Shown: positions 19,891 to 28,549, counted from the stretch's first letter. The stretch is 64,000 nt of DNA from Vibrio vulnificus NBRC 15645 = ATCC 27562 (GCF_002224265.1 NZ_CP012882.1:186001-250000), one strand, 5' to 3'. Numbers and translations are program-made. The notes: generated by a model not told the origin, from the sequence alone.

Positions 19891-20284
19891 TTCTCACCTC
19901 ATCTCGAGAGTATCTACTCTAATTCATTACATTTCATTACATACTCTCTTTTATCTCTATTAATCAACAATTTAATTAATAAAAGGTCACATCCACTCAC
20001 AGAATCATAGATTGCATGAATTAATTATTTCACTACACTGCCCACCGAACGACAACCAAGCATAGATAAAAATAATTTGCGTTAACAATGTCTTAACGCA
20101 TCGATCTGAGCGATTGGCGCAGATTGGATTCTTTTTCTTGGCAACTTTAATATTGCTTACCCAACAATTTGGCTGCACATGCGAACCATCCACATTTTGG
20201 TCGTGGTGATTTCTCACTCATACGCCCAGCGTTACGACTAGGCTGAGTATCGTCAAATGGGTATACCACAACACAACAAATATT
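19891..20284. other. 394-bp AT-rich intergenic stretch
   Basis: No convincing gene. The part 20230-20275 (ending GGGTATACC) faintly resembles the right end of a Vibrio ERIC-type repeat, but too weakly to call. A minus-strand reading frame at 20005-20217 has no ribosome site and atypical composition and is not called. Confidence 0.4.
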
Positions 20285-20599
20285 ATGATTACTATTACTT
20301 CGGATTCACTCAATATCGCTTTAGCGCTTCTTAAAGAAGCAAACTTTACTCGTGACCAAATTTTTTATAACGACGGGGTACGCAGCCATCAAGTTCTGGG
20401 GCTGAATGTTAAATATGAAGATTTTGAAATCGGTGGAATGTATCTCAGACAAGAGACCCGTTACACGTTAGTTTTGCACGCAGCAGACTGCATCGAGTTC
20501 TGGTTTGATCGAGAGCAGGTTCGCTTCGAATCACGCAAAATCGTTCTGCCTCATTCTAATGTGGGTCTTCCTTCCGAGCTTGCTCAGCATAACTTTTAA
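20285..20599 (+). CDS. Hypothetical protein, 104 aa
   Basis: A small, acidic, soluble protein beginning MITITSDSLNIALALLKEAN, with no signal peptide, membrane span or known motif. It has one central LVLHAADCIEFWF strand with a single cysteine. The frame has Vibrio-like codons and a predicted alpha/beta pattern, but there is no good ribosome site before ATG 20285 (only AT-rich sequence), so translation may be weak or leaderless. It lies alone between a LysR gene and a TetR gene and is convergent with the latter across a large hairpin. I do not recognise the family. Confidence 0.55.
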   Translation: MITITSDSLNIALALLKEANFTRDQIFYNDGVRSHQVLGLNVKYEDFEIGGMYLRQETRYTLVLHAADCIEFWFDREQVRFESRKIVLPHSNVGLPSELAQHNF

Positions 20600-20651
20600 G
20601 TCCTAATATCTTCTGCAGGATAGGCTCTGAGTTATTCTCACCTGTAGAAGC

Positions 20652-20690
20652 GATAACCCGAACTTCCAAGGAGAGGAAGAACGGGTTATC
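20652..20690. other. Extended hairpin between convergent genes
   Basis: GATAACCCG pairs with CGGGTTATC, and inside it CTTCC pairs with GGAAG across a 7-base loop with symmetric AA internal loops. There is no T run on either side, so it may be a weak terminator or an RNA-stability element. Confidence 0.6.
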
Positions 20691-20703
20691 CATTACCCTC
20701 TCT

Positions 20704-21303
20704 CTAATCTGCTACGTAAGCGCGCAAGAAGATACGCACCATTTCATTGATATGCGTCTGTTGATCTTGCTCGTTGGGCTGCGCAAGGTTTGCCACCAAT
20801 TGCGGCCATAGAAATTGACCGTGGAACAGATTTAACAAGGTAGCCATGATCTGCTGGCTATCGCCAGAGATCAGCCTTCCGTCACTGATGGCATTTTCTA
20901 TCCATTGTTTGAGTTCTACGTCTTTGCCCCCCATCAAGGCGAGGTATCGCTGTGCCAGCTCGGGCTCTCGAATGAATTCACCCACGATCATACGCACCAC
21001 AGGCAAACCCACTTCACTGTAGAGACCGATCACTTTGCGCTGCAAGTACGCTTTGAGCTGCGAGTCCAGCGCCCCATGAGCTTGATATACAAAAGTGGTG
21101 TGCTCTTTTTGCTTTTCCACCATGGCATTAATGGCTGCAGTGAACAGCAACTCTTTGCTTTCAAAGTGTCGATAAAGGGTGCGTTTTGAAGTGGATGCTT
21201 TTTCGCATACACGATCCATGTTGGCGGCATTAAAACCAAATTCTATAAATTCATCTTTGGCGGCCTCAATAAGGGCAAGCCGTTTTTGCTCGGTAACTTT
21301 CAT
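20704..21303 (-). CDS. TetR-family transcriptional regulator
   Basis: 199 residues from ATG 21303 (MKVTEQKRLALIEAAKDEFIE); GGAAAGAGG sits 6 bases upstream of this ATG, whereas the ATG at 21309 abuts it. The N-terminal helix-turn-helix reads FGFNAANMDRVCEKASTSKRTLYRHFESKE, standard for TetR/AcrR. The C-terminal ligand domain (about 140 residues, all-helical, ending QTHINEMVRIFLRAY) fits the AcrR-like C-terminal type. It is divergent from a three-gene outer-membrane operon, and two adjacent palindromes overlie the operon's promoter, so it very probably represses that operon and itself. The effector is unknown. Confidence 0.92.
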   Translation of the reverse strand: MKVTEQKRLALIEAAKDEFIEFGFNAANMDRVCEKASTSKRTLYRHFESKELLFTAAINAMVEKQKEHTTFVYQAHGALDSQLKAYLQRKVIGLYSEVGLPVVRMIVGEFIREPELAQRYLALMGGKDVELKQWIENAISDGRLISGDSQQIMATLLNLFHGQFLWPQLVANLAQPNEQDQQTHINEMVRIFLRAYVAD

Positions 21304-21350
21304 AGCCATCCTCTTTCCATTGCCGCTTAGTATAGAGCAAAAATAACAAA

Positions 21351-21392
21351 AGTACACTTTCAAGTTTACTTGTAAAAAATTAGGTGTATGAT
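21351..21392 (+). promoter_or_regulatory. Operon promoter with overlapping double TetR-type operator
   Basis: Two neighbouring palindromes, AAGTACACTT (21351-21360) and CAAGTTTACTTG (21361-21372), share AAGT..ACTT half-sites. The second overlaps a -35 like TTTACT (21365-21370), and a -10 TATGAT (21387-21392) follows at a 16-base spacing. The layout is that of a repressor blocking RNA polymerase. Which protein binds is inferred from the neighbouring TetR gene. Confidence 0.65.
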
Positions 21393-21510
21393 CGTGACAA
21401 AATGGCGTTCAACGGATGAGAGACCATTGACAGGTGCCTAAACCAAGGCGATGTACAACAATGGCTGAACCACTTATGTTGGTTTTGCTCTATTTATTGA
21501 TGTTTAACGA

Positions 21511-22359
21511 ATGAAAAAAGCCGTTCTGCTCTCCTTACTGTTTGCTGCTTGCTCCACCCCAACCGTAGCAGACTCCTTTTCACTGCCTATCTGGAAAGAA
21601 GACGCAGAAGCGCTTGGTTACACCTTGCCAAAACCGATCGGTTTTAACTTGAGTTACATGACGATGGAGCAAGGTATTAATGTCGATTCCATCGATCTGC
21701 AAGGGTTGGACTTCAACTATCTCGATATCGGTTTGGATGCAGAACCCGGACGCCAATATACCGAAGTGCTGACGTTACGGGCTGATGTTTGGCTGTTCCC
21801 CTTTCTTAACTTGTACGGTTTGGTGGGAAAGCTAGATGGCTATTCAACCACAGACGTTACCTTAACCGCGGGCTTTAACCCCAACAGACCGATTATCACC
21901 CATAAAATCCAAGACTTTCGCTTGGATCTGGATGGCTACACCACGGGCTTTGGCGCGGTGCTAGTCGGCGGTTATGAAAACTGGTTTGCGTTGGTGGACG
22001 CCAGTTTCACGCAAAGCCGTTTGACCGTCATCGACGGCACCATTGACGCGATCGTTGTCTCTCCTCGTGTCGGTTATGATTTCAATCGCCACGGGACACC
22101 GCTGCGTATTTGGGCTGGTGCCATGTATCAAGATGTTGAGCAAACACTCAAAGGTTCGCTTTCCGATCTTGGCTTGCCCTCGTCCTTAACCTCACTGCTG
22201 CCTAGTGATGCTCGTTTCGAAGTTCAACAACACTTGCAAACCCCATGGAACCCCATTGTGGGCATGCAGTATCAAATTAATGAGAGTTGGTATCTGCTCG
22301 GTGAGTTTGGTTTTGGTGACCGCCAGAGCATGTTCTTCTCAGTCGATCGGAGATTCTAA
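21511..22359 (+). CDS. Predicted outer-membrane beta-barrel protein
   Basis: 282 residues with a signal peptide (MKKAVLLSLLFAACSTPTVADS); the cysteine precedes STPT and does not make a clean lipobox. The mature part has alternating hydrophobic strands, an aromatic-rich LRADVWLFPFLNLYGLVGKL segment (repeated strands of porin type), and ends in a strand SMFFSVDRRF with C-terminal phenylalanine, the signal used by the BAM complex. First gene of a TetR-controlled operon, 3 bases before the next gene, so translation is probably coupled. No substrate can be named; it could be a transport pore or an envelope-stress protein. Confidence 0.75.
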   Translation: MKKAVLLSLLFAACSTPTVADSFSLPIWKEDAEALGYTLPKPIGFNLSYMTMEQGINVDSIDLQGLDFNYLDIGLDAEPGRQYTEVLTLRADVWLFPFLNLYGLVGKLDGYSTTDVTLTAGFNPNRPIITHKIQDFRLDLDGYTTGFGAVLVGGYENWFALVDASFTQSRLTVIDGTIDAIVVSPRVGYDFNRHGTPLRIWAGAMYQDVEQTLKGSLSDLGLPSSLTSLLPSDARFEVQQHLQTPWNPIVGMQYQINESWYLLGEFGFGDRQSMFFSVDRRF

Positions 22360-22362
22360 CCC

Positions 22363-23478
22363 ATGGGCAAAGTTGGGTGTTGCGCTCTGCTGGCTCTCAC
22401 CAGTGTCAGTGCCTTTGCAAAACCACAAAGCAGTTGGGTAGATAACCTACTGGAAAAACTGGGTGCCAGCGACACGGTCGATACCAGAAAACTGATCGAC
22501 TGGGGCGTGTTACCGGGTCCCTTTGTCAACCCAGAGCAAGGGCTCGGTATCGGCATCGCGGCCGTGGGATTGTATACACCAACAGGCTGGCAATCTACAG
22601 ATCCTTATTCCACCTTAACCCTGACTTCCTACGCCTCAACTTCAGGCTCTTACGGATTAGGGGTTGAAAATCGCACCTATCTTTCTGGTGATCGCATTCG
22701 CTTACTGATCGATGGTTGGGTGAGCCATACGCCCGGTTATTACTGGGGCCAAGGCGAAAGTGCGGCGCAGACCGACAACAACAAAACTCAGTACAATGCG
22801 CAACGTTACCAGTTCAACCCGAAAATCGCTTATCAGATTGCGCCAAACGTCTATCTCAAAGCGGGATGGCACTGGCAAACCTACCAAGGGGTAACCGTTG
22901 ACGATGAGACCCCCGTGGCCAAAGCGCTGAGCAACGGCAGAAGCAGCGGCATGGTGCTGGGTATGGAATACGACAGCCGCGATTTCGAGCCCAATCCGGC
23001 AATGGGCAGCTATTGGAATCTTGAATGGAGTGACTTTCGCCAGCAGTACGGCAGTGATACCAACTACCAACAATGGTTGATGAATGTACGCCATTACCTG
23101 CAAGTTTCCTCACAAACCATTGTGGCGATGGAACTCTATAGCCAAGCGTTTACCGGTGACGTGCCTTGGTACGATCAAGCCATGCTGGGCGACGACCAAC
23201 GGATGCGCGGCTATTATCAAGGCCAATATCGCGATCGCAATCAGCTCTCCACCCAAGTGGAGGTGCGCCATAGCTTTAATCAACGTCATGGGATGGTGGC
23301 TTGGGTCGGCGCAGGCACCATTGCCCCTCACTACAACGAGTTGCTCGAACAATCTTGGCTCCCCACCGTCGGCATCGGTTATCGTTTTGCCTTCAAAGCG
23401 CGTATCAATGTCCGCGTCGATATGGGATTTGGCAAAGAGAGCAGCGGTTTCTATTTTCATGTCAATGAGGCGTTTTAG
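22363..23478 (+). CDS. BamA/TamA-like outer-membrane barrel without POTRA domains
   Basis: 371 residues. After a signal peptide ending AFA, the protein goes directly into a beta-barrel similar to the D15/Omp85 surface-antigen family: GPFVNPEQGLGIGIAAVGLY opening, an RMRGYYQGQYRDRN segment that matches the conserved loop-6 (V/M)RG(F/Y) motif, and a C-terminal strand ending FHVNEAF. Members with POTRA domains assemble or translocate proteins; this one has none, as in the short barrel-only group, so a distinct role is likely. GGAG lies 10 bases upstream of ATG 22363. Middle gene of the operon, 6 bases before the next gene. Confidence 0.75.
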   Translation: MGKVGCCALLALTSVSAFAKPQSSWVDNLLEKLGASDTVDTRKLIDWGVLPGPFVNPEQGLGIGIAAVGLYTPTGWQSTDPYSTLTLTSYASTSGSYGLGVENRTYLSGDRIRLLIDGWVSHTPGYYWGQGESAAQTDNNKTQYNAQRYQFNPKIAYQIAPNVYLKAGWHWQTYQGVTVDDETPVAKALSNGRSSGMVLGMEYDSRDFEPNPAMGSYWNLEWSDFRQQYGSDTNYQQWLMNVRHYLQVSSQTIVAMELYSQAFTGDVPWYDQAMLGDDQRMRGYYQGQYRDRNQLSTQVEVRHSFNQRHGMVAWVGAGTIAPHYNELLEQSWLPTVGIGYRFAFKARINVRVDMGFGKESSGFYFHVNEAF

Positions 23479-23484
23479 AAAATC

Positions 23485-24585
23485 ATGATGAAAATGAACA
23501 AAACAACTCTTCTTCTGTTGCTCGCCAGCTTCTCTTCCTCGGTGCTTGCCGAGGTCGATGCCCCCGTGGGTGTGCGCCCATGTTGCGCCTTTGGTTACGA
23601 CCTAAAAGCCCAGTTGGGAGGCATTCCCGTCCCGTTCTTTTCAGTGGGTAACGTGGTGGACGCCGACAAAATTGGCCAGCACCGCTACAACGATGGCTCA
23701 CAATCCGTGTCGGGCAATTTGCTCGGACTGGGCGATGAAAGCAACGGCCTCATTTTTACCCAACACGCTGGCTTTATTGATACCGCCCACGTTCGAGACA
23801 CCGCGGATTACACCTTCTATCTCTATCAAGAAAACCTCACCCATCTTGGTCAGGAATATCAGGTTGAACTCAAACAAGAGCTGCGTGTGCGGCAGATCCA
23901 TTGGCAGCCTCAGTTTCAGGCGGAGTCTCTGAGTCAAGCCGAAAAAGTACAACGTAGCGCTGACGCCGCCGCGTTCATCGCCTTTCAATTAGCGCAATGG
24001 CATGAAATTGCCCAATGGTTTGGTTTGATGTCCGTCGGCGGCTTCGACGAGTTAGCGTCGGCCTTCTCTCCAGAAGATCTCTACTCCAACATGCTTGGCG
24101 CACAACTGGCGAAACAGGTGATTCTTGCCACTCCTACCTTGGATAAGAAAACCTTCTCCAAAAACGTCGATCACGTCCTACAACAACGCCTAAGCGAACT
24201 CAAAGCGCAATCGAAAAAGATCACTCAACAGAAGATTGAAGCGCTCGATGGGTTATGGTGGGACAGCGCACGCCGTTTGCCTGACAAGTGGCTGCTGCTC
24301 AAGCGTGACTACCAGCTCGCTTATACCCTTCAGCCTAATTACCCGGGAAGCGAGCATACTCTGTCACTCAATGCGCACTTTTCTGATGGTAGTCCGATTT
24401 CCGATTGGGTCAGTCTGAAACTGATTGCCAGCAACGAGGAGAAGCACTTTTCAGCCTTGCCTGACACCCTGAAAAAAGCGCAAGTCTGGACGCATCAGAA
24501 CTTTGCGAATTTGGCCGATTTTGCTTATCAACAAGATGCTCGTCATCACCCTAAGTCATTCTCTCCTCAGGTAGGTGAAGAGTAA
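23485..24585 (+). CDS. Exported protein, DUF4056-like
   Basis: 366 residues with a signal peptide (MMKMNKTTLLLLLASFSSSVLA). The mature protein starts with a GVRPCCAFGYDLKA segment with paired cysteines and goes on to GIPVPFFSVGN, then LTHLGQEYQVELKQEL and an FIAFQLAQWHEIAQWFG block. These features remind me of DUF4056, a family of unknown function that I associate with envelope operons; the assignment is from memory. ATGs at 23485, 23488 and 23494 are all possible starts. The C-terminal part is soluble, so it is probably periplasmic and a partner of the two barrels. Confidence 0.65.
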   Translation: MMKMNKTTLLLLLASFSSSVLAEVDAPVGVRPCCAFGYDLKAQLGGIPVPFFSVGNVVDADKIGQHRYNDGSQSVSGNLLGLGDESNGLIFTQHAGFIDTAHVRDTADYTFYLYQENLTHLGQEYQVELKQELRVRQIHWQPQFQAESLSQAEKVQRSADAAAFIAFQLAQWHEIAQWFGLMSVGGFDELASAFSPEDLYSNMLGAQLAKQVILATPTLDKKTFSKNVDHVLQQRLSELKAQSKKITQQKIEALDGLWWDSARRLPDKWLLLKRDYQLAYTLQPNYPGSEHTLSLNAHFSDGSPISDWVSLKLIASNEEKHFSALPDTLKKAQVWTHQNFANLADFAYQQDARHHPKSFSPQVGEE

Positions 24586-24761
24586 TCAAGTGCATAACTT
24601 GCGCTTGTTTATGCAAAATCAAGAGGCATATGCATAGCGATTATCATCTGGTAAGAATTGATGGGTTTGTTTATCTATCGATAAAAAAGATAAACAACCT
24701 AATTCAACAGATAAATATTCTAGCTTACTTTGTTATCACCTTGTGAATATACTAAAATTTC

Positions 24762-24779
24762 AGGTGATATAGATCACAT
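24762..24779. promoter_or_regulatory. CRP-like site upstream of the symporter gene
   Basis: GTGATATAGATCAC is a near-perfect half-site pair (GTGA-N6-TCAC) of the CRP consensus, centred about 115 bases before ATG 24886. The rest of the 300-bp gap is AT-rich, and a small CCTTGA/TCAAGG hairpin (24843-24861) lies in the probable leader. Confidence 0.6.
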
Positions 24780-24885
24780 CTATTAATCCAATTCATCAAT
24801 TTACTTTTTTATTTTTAGTGGACACTGCTACCCTGCTGCTCCCCTTGAACTGAACTCAAGGTGCATAACTATAAGGAGTGTTCAT

Positions 24886-26190
24886 ATGAATACCAAGAAA
24901 CCGATGTCGCTAACCGGCCGTGTAATTCTTGGCATGGTTGCGGGTATCTTGACAGGATTCGCGATTCGCGCGCTATTTGCTGACAATGGATTTGTTGACG
25001 CATACATCGTAAATGGACTTTTTGAAGTCGGCGGTAAAATCTTTATTGCCAGCTTAAAAATGCTTGTTGTACCACTGATTTTTGTTTCGCTTGTTTGTGG
25101 TACCAGCTCACTTAAAGATATCTCGACCCTAGGTCGTATGGGTGGTAAAACCCTGGCGTTTTACATCACCACCACCGCCGTTGCTATCACGCTCGCTCTG
25201 ACCATGGGTACGGTATTCCAACCTGGATCAGGTGCAGATCTCACCGCAGCAAGCTCGTTCAAATCGGCAGAGGCACCGTCATTGGGTCAAGTGATCATCG
25301 ATATGTTCCCGACCAACCCAATCAGTGCGATGGCCGAAGGCAAAACGCTTCAAGTGATCGTCTTCGCCCTGTTGTTTGGTATTGCCATCAGTGCAGCTGG
25401 TAAACCGGGTGAGCGCATTGCGGCGATCTTCTCTGACCTTAACGAAGTGATCATGAAGCTGGTTGCGCTACTGATGAACCTGGCCCCTTACGGCGTGTTC
25501 TTCTTGATGGCGAAACTGTTTACTGGCCTAGGTTTGGGCGCAATCATTAATCTAGGTGAATACTTCCTAGTGTTGACGGCGACACTGCTCATCCATGGTT
25601 TGGTCACTTACAGCTTGATGCTAAAAGGCTTCACTGGTCTAAGTCCATTGACTTTCTTGAAGAAAATGGAAGATGCCATCATGTTTGCCTTTTCAACAGC
25701 CTCGTCTAACGCGACCATTCCAGCCACCATGGAAACGGTAAAAAACCGCCTAGGCGTAGACAACAAAATCGCCTCGTTTACGGTTCCGTTGGGCGCAACC
25801 GTCAACATGGATGGAACAGCCATCATGCAAGGCGTGGCGACCGCATTTATCGCTCAAGCATTCAACATCGACCTTAGTATGGGTGACTATGTGATGGTGA
25901 TTCTCACCGCAACATTAGCATCTATCGGTACCGCTGGTGTTCCGGGTGTTGGTCTGGTCATGCTGGCGATGGTACTCAACCAAGTGGGTCTACCACTGGA
26001 AGGTATCGCGCTGATCATGGGTGTCGACCGTCTACTGGATATGATCCGCACAGCTGTCAACATCACTGGTGATGCGTGTGTTTCGGTGATTGTTGCGAAA
26101 TCAGAAGGTGCTTTAGATCTTGACCGCTTTGCCGATCCAAAAGCAGGCGAGAAAGAAGAAGAAGTACACCTAAAACGTGCAGACGCTTAA
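24886..26190 (+). CDS. Dicarboxylate/amino acid:cation symporter (DAACS family)
   Basis: 434 residues with eight transmembrane segments and two re-entrant loops, as in glutamate/aspartate and C4-dicarboxylate symporters. Motifs: FSTASSNATIPATME (serine-rich re-entrant loop HP1), NMDGTAIMQG (TM7, the NMDGT cation site), GTAGVPGVGLVML (HP2) and MIRTAVNITGDAC in TM8. The TM8 arginine in DMIRTAVN is the sort seen in acidic amino-acid transporters, so glutamate or aspartate is likely, but dicarboxylates are not excluded. Location is the inner membrane. AAGGAG lies 7 bases before the ATG; a CRP-like site suggests carbon-source control. Single gene ended by a strong terminator. Confidence 0.9.
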   Translation: MNTKKPMSLTGRVILGMVAGILTGFAIRALFADNGFVDAYIVNGLFEVGGKIFIASLKMLVVPLIFVSLVCGTSSLKDISTLGRMGGKTLAFYITTTAVAITLALTMGTVFQPGSGADLTAASSFKSAEAPSLGQVIIDMFPTNPISAMAEGKTLQVIVFALLFGIAISAAGKPGERIAAIFSDLNEVIMKLVALLMNLAPYGVFFLMAKLFTGLGLGAIINLGEYFLVLTATLLIHGLVTYSLMLKGFTGLSPLTFLKKMEDAIMFAFSTASSNATIPATMETVKNRLGVDNKIASFTVPLGATVNMDGTAIMQGVATAFIAQAFNIDLSMGDYVMVILTATLASIGTAGVPGVGLVMLAMVLNQVGLPLEGIALIMGVDRLLDMIRTAVNITGDACVSVIVAKSEGALDLDRFADPKAGEKEEEVHLKRADA

Positions 26191-26234
26191 TCAGCAATTG
26201 CATCGTTAATAGGCACGAACAAACAGCGAAAAAT

Positions 26235-26269
26235 AAACCCCGTAGAGAGAACTCTCTGCGGGGTTTTTA
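26235..26269 (+). terminator. Terminator after the symporter
   Basis: AAACCCCG and CGGGGTTT pair, with AGAGAG/CTCTCT inside a very short loop, followed by a T run. Confidence 0.92.
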
Positions 26270-26304
26270 CTTGGGGTCACGCTGACCGTGATGCCATCCA
26301 CAGG

Positions 26305-27219
26305 CTATGAAAGCACCATGCGTTGTTGAAGGTATTCTATAAAGGTTTTAATCTGCTGCGGCACGTACTTTGACTGCGCATATTGCGCCAAAATCTGCCC
26401 TTGATAATTGCCGCCAAGGTGCCAGTCACTGAGTAACTCGGTCAATGCTCCCGACTCAATATAAGGACGAATCGCAAACTCAGGAAACACCGAAATGCCA
26501 AATCCTCTCAGCACCGCTTCACGGCGAATTTCACTGTGATTGACCGCAAATGAGCCCTTCACATTCACCGAAATTTTTCGGCTGCCGATGGTAAAATCCC
26601 ACACCCTATCCCGCGGATTTTCTCCCAAACACAAACAGTTGTGGCCCACTAAATCATCTGGATGGTTCGGCGTGCCTTGCTGCTGCAAATACTCTGGGCT
26701 TGCACACAACACCAAACGGCAGCGACCTAAGCTACGAGCCACTAACCCTTCGGTTGGTTTGTCAGTGATTTGGATGATCACGTCCACCTCATCGCCTATC
26801 GGGTCGATATAGTGATCCGCGACTTTCAGTTGCAGCGCCACTTTGGGGTGATCAGCAATGAAATCGAGCACGAACGGCATCAACACCTGACGAGATAACG
26901 CTTTCGGCGCGGCAATGCGCAGTGAGCCCGATGCTTCACTTTTGTCCGTTTGCGCGGCGGAAACCGCCATCTTCGCCGCATTCATCATATCACTGCACAG
27001 GCTATAGACCTCTTGCCCCGTCGCACTCAACCGCATTTGTCGCGTTGTGCGCTCAAGCAGTTTCTTTTCCAGCACATTTTCCAAACGAGTTATCGAGCGA
27101 CTGACCGAAGACGGCGACACACCAAGCTTTTGCGCGGTTTTCGAAAAACTGCCAGATTCGACCACATTAACGAAAATTGCCATCTCAGAAAGCAGTGGAA
27201 TTAGCCTATTTGTGTCCAT
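26305..27219 (-). CDS. LysR-family regulator divergent from the ArgG-like operon
   Basis: 304 residues: winged helix in residues 10-70 (FVNVVESGSFSKTAQKLG, SPSSVSRSITRLE) and an effector domain after about residue 95 with the LRIAAPKALSRQVLMPF start. The pattern resembles DsdC/AaeR-like LysR proteins. It is divergently transcribed from the argininosuccinate-synthase-like, dioxygenase and exporter operon, with only 104 bp between starts, and a symmetrical T-N11-A type site lies there. The classical reading is that it activates this operon in response to a pathway metabolite. The metabolite is unknown. Confidence 0.92.
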   Translation of the reverse strand: MDTNRLIPLLSEMAIFVNVVESGSFSKTAQKLGVSPSSVSRSITRLENVLEKKLLERTTRQMRLSATGQEVYSLCSDMMNAAKMAVSAAQTDKSEASGSLRIAAPKALSRQVLMPFVLDFIADHPKVALQLKVADHYIDPIGDEVDVIIQITDKPTEGLVARSLGRCRLVLCASPEYLQQQGTPNHPDDLVGHNCLCLGENPRDRVWDFTIGSRKISVNVKGSFAVNHSEIRREAVLRGFGISVFPEFAIRPYIESGALTELLSDWHLGGNYQGQILAQYAQSKYVPQQIKTFIEYLQQRMVLS

Positions 27220-27265
27220 GGCGCAATTATCCTTTGCATTTTCACTGTATTGTTCCGTTGAAGTT

Positions 27266-27294
27266 ACTTATAGATACTAAATAAGTCAATTGAC
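27266..27294. promoter_or_regulatory. LysR-type operator candidate
   Basis: ACTTAT (27266-27271) and ATAAGT (27281-27286) form an inverted repeat with a 9-base spacer, containing the T-N11-A core of LysR sites; directly after it GTCAATTGAC (27285-27294) is a second palindrome. Both lie between the divergent LysR gene and the operon start at 27324. Confidence 0.55.
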
Positions 27295-27323
27295 ATTAGT
27301 CAGACAACATCAAGGACAGAGAG

Positions 27324-28538
27324 ATGAAGAAAATCAGAAGTATTGAGGATGTACAAAACGTCGCGAGCCAAGCCAAACATGTGTTGACGCTCTTTAGCGG
27401 CGGCTTAGATAGCTCTTACTTGCTCGAAATTCTCAAGAACAGCCGCGCAAAAGTCACCGCGGTGGCCATTGATCTTGGCGATGACATCGAAGAATCCAAA
27501 CTCAAGCTCATCACCGATCATTACGGCTTCGATTTAAAAATCCTCGATGCAAAACAGGAGTTTGTTGAACACAGCCTCTTTTGCGCCATACAAGCACAAG
27601 CGCTTTACCTAGGTGACTATCCGGTCAGTTCCTCACTCTCTCGACCAATCATTGTTAAAAAAGCGGTCGAGCTGGCGCAGAATCTCGGTTGTGACGCCAT
27701 CATCCACACCGCAAATCAGTCGCAAAATAGCTTACGCCGTCTCAATGGCGCGATTGAACGTTCAGGCTACCAAGGTTTCTACGGCTCGCCTTATGAGTAT
27801 TCCGCCATCAGCCGCGAAGAAAAAGCTCAGACGCTGTTTCACTCCGGTTTGGTTGGCTTTAAATCTCGTAATGTCAGTGGCGATTCCAATTTATGGTGTC
27901 GCGAGTTTGAATCCGGCATCTTGGACGATCCGGAAAACTTCACCCTCGCCGATTCGCTTTTTACCTGGTCGCGTTGGCAACCAGAGCACCATCTTGAAGG
28001 CAACAGCATCAAGATCGGTTTCAAACAAGGTTATCCGGTTACCTTAAATGACAAACCGATAACTCTACTCGAGTTAATAGCGTTTATTAACAACCACGTT
28101 GGCGCGTATGAGATAGGTCGTTATGTAGGGTTCGACCATCTCGATCAAGACGAAAAAGTGTTAGAGGTGCGCGAAGCACCCGCCGCAATGCTCTTGATGA
28201 AGGCTTATAAGTTGCTCGAAACGGCCACTTTACCTACCGATGTTCTCAAAGCCAAAGCATGGCACAACGAAACGTGGACTCAAGAAGCGGTCGAAGGTCG
28301 CTTCGGTAGCCTGTTGCAAAATGCCAGCTATGCGTTCATCGCTCACACTGCCGAGCATGTCTCTGGCAGTGTCCTCTTTCAACTTTCCCGAGGTAATGCA
28401 ATCGCCACCAGTATTGTTGCAGATAATGCACGATACCTGCGTGATCGCGACAATTGGGAGATAAACGTGGCGCATACCCGCAGTATGCGCTCGGTTCAAC
28501 TTGAACCGACATCTGATAAACAGCATCAAGTCGCGTAA
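27324..28538 (+). CDS. Argininosuccinate synthase-like enzyme of unknown substrate
   Basis: 404 residues of the argininosuccinate synthase (ASS) fold. The PP-loop SGGLDSS is at residues 25-31, and a SLSRPIIVKKAVELA segment matches the ALARPLIAK block of ASS. ASS adenylates citrulline and couples it with aspartate. Here, however, the conserved GCTGKGNDQVRFE loop reads HTANQSQNSLRRLNG, and the ENR...KSRGVYETP substrate segment reads LEVREAPAAMLLM, so nucleotide chemistry looks kept but the acceptor pocket differs. It is therefore unlikely to be the housekeeping ArgG. First gene of a tight operon with a dioxygenase (11 bases) and an exporter. I infer an amino-acid-derived product; the reaction is unproved. 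Confidence 0.82.
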   Translation: MKKIRSIEDVQNVASQAKHVLTLFSGGLDSSYLLEILKNSRAKVTAVAIDLGDDIEESKLKLITDHYGFDLKILDAKQEFVEHSLFCAIQAQALYLGDYPVSSSLSRPIIVKKAVELAQNLGCDAIIHTANQSQNSLRRLNGAIERSGYQGFYGSPYEYSAISREEKAQTLFHSGLVGFKSRNVSGDSNLWCREFESGILDDPENFTLADSLFTWSRWQPEHHLEGNSIKIGFKQGYPVTLNDKPITLLELIAFINNHVGAYEIGRYVGFDHLDQDEKVLEVREAPAAMLLMKAYKLLETATLPTDVLKAKAWHNETWTQEAVEGRFGSLLQNASYAFIAHTAEHVSGSVLFQLSRGNAIATSIVADNARYLRDRDNWEINVAHTRSMRSVQLEPTSDKQHQVA

Positions 28539-28549
28539 CGGAGGCGCAG

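Noticed and set aside
20005..20217. 70-aa minus-strand frame upstream of the 104-aa gene
   Set aside because: No ribosome site, unlikely composition, no neighbours; judged chance.
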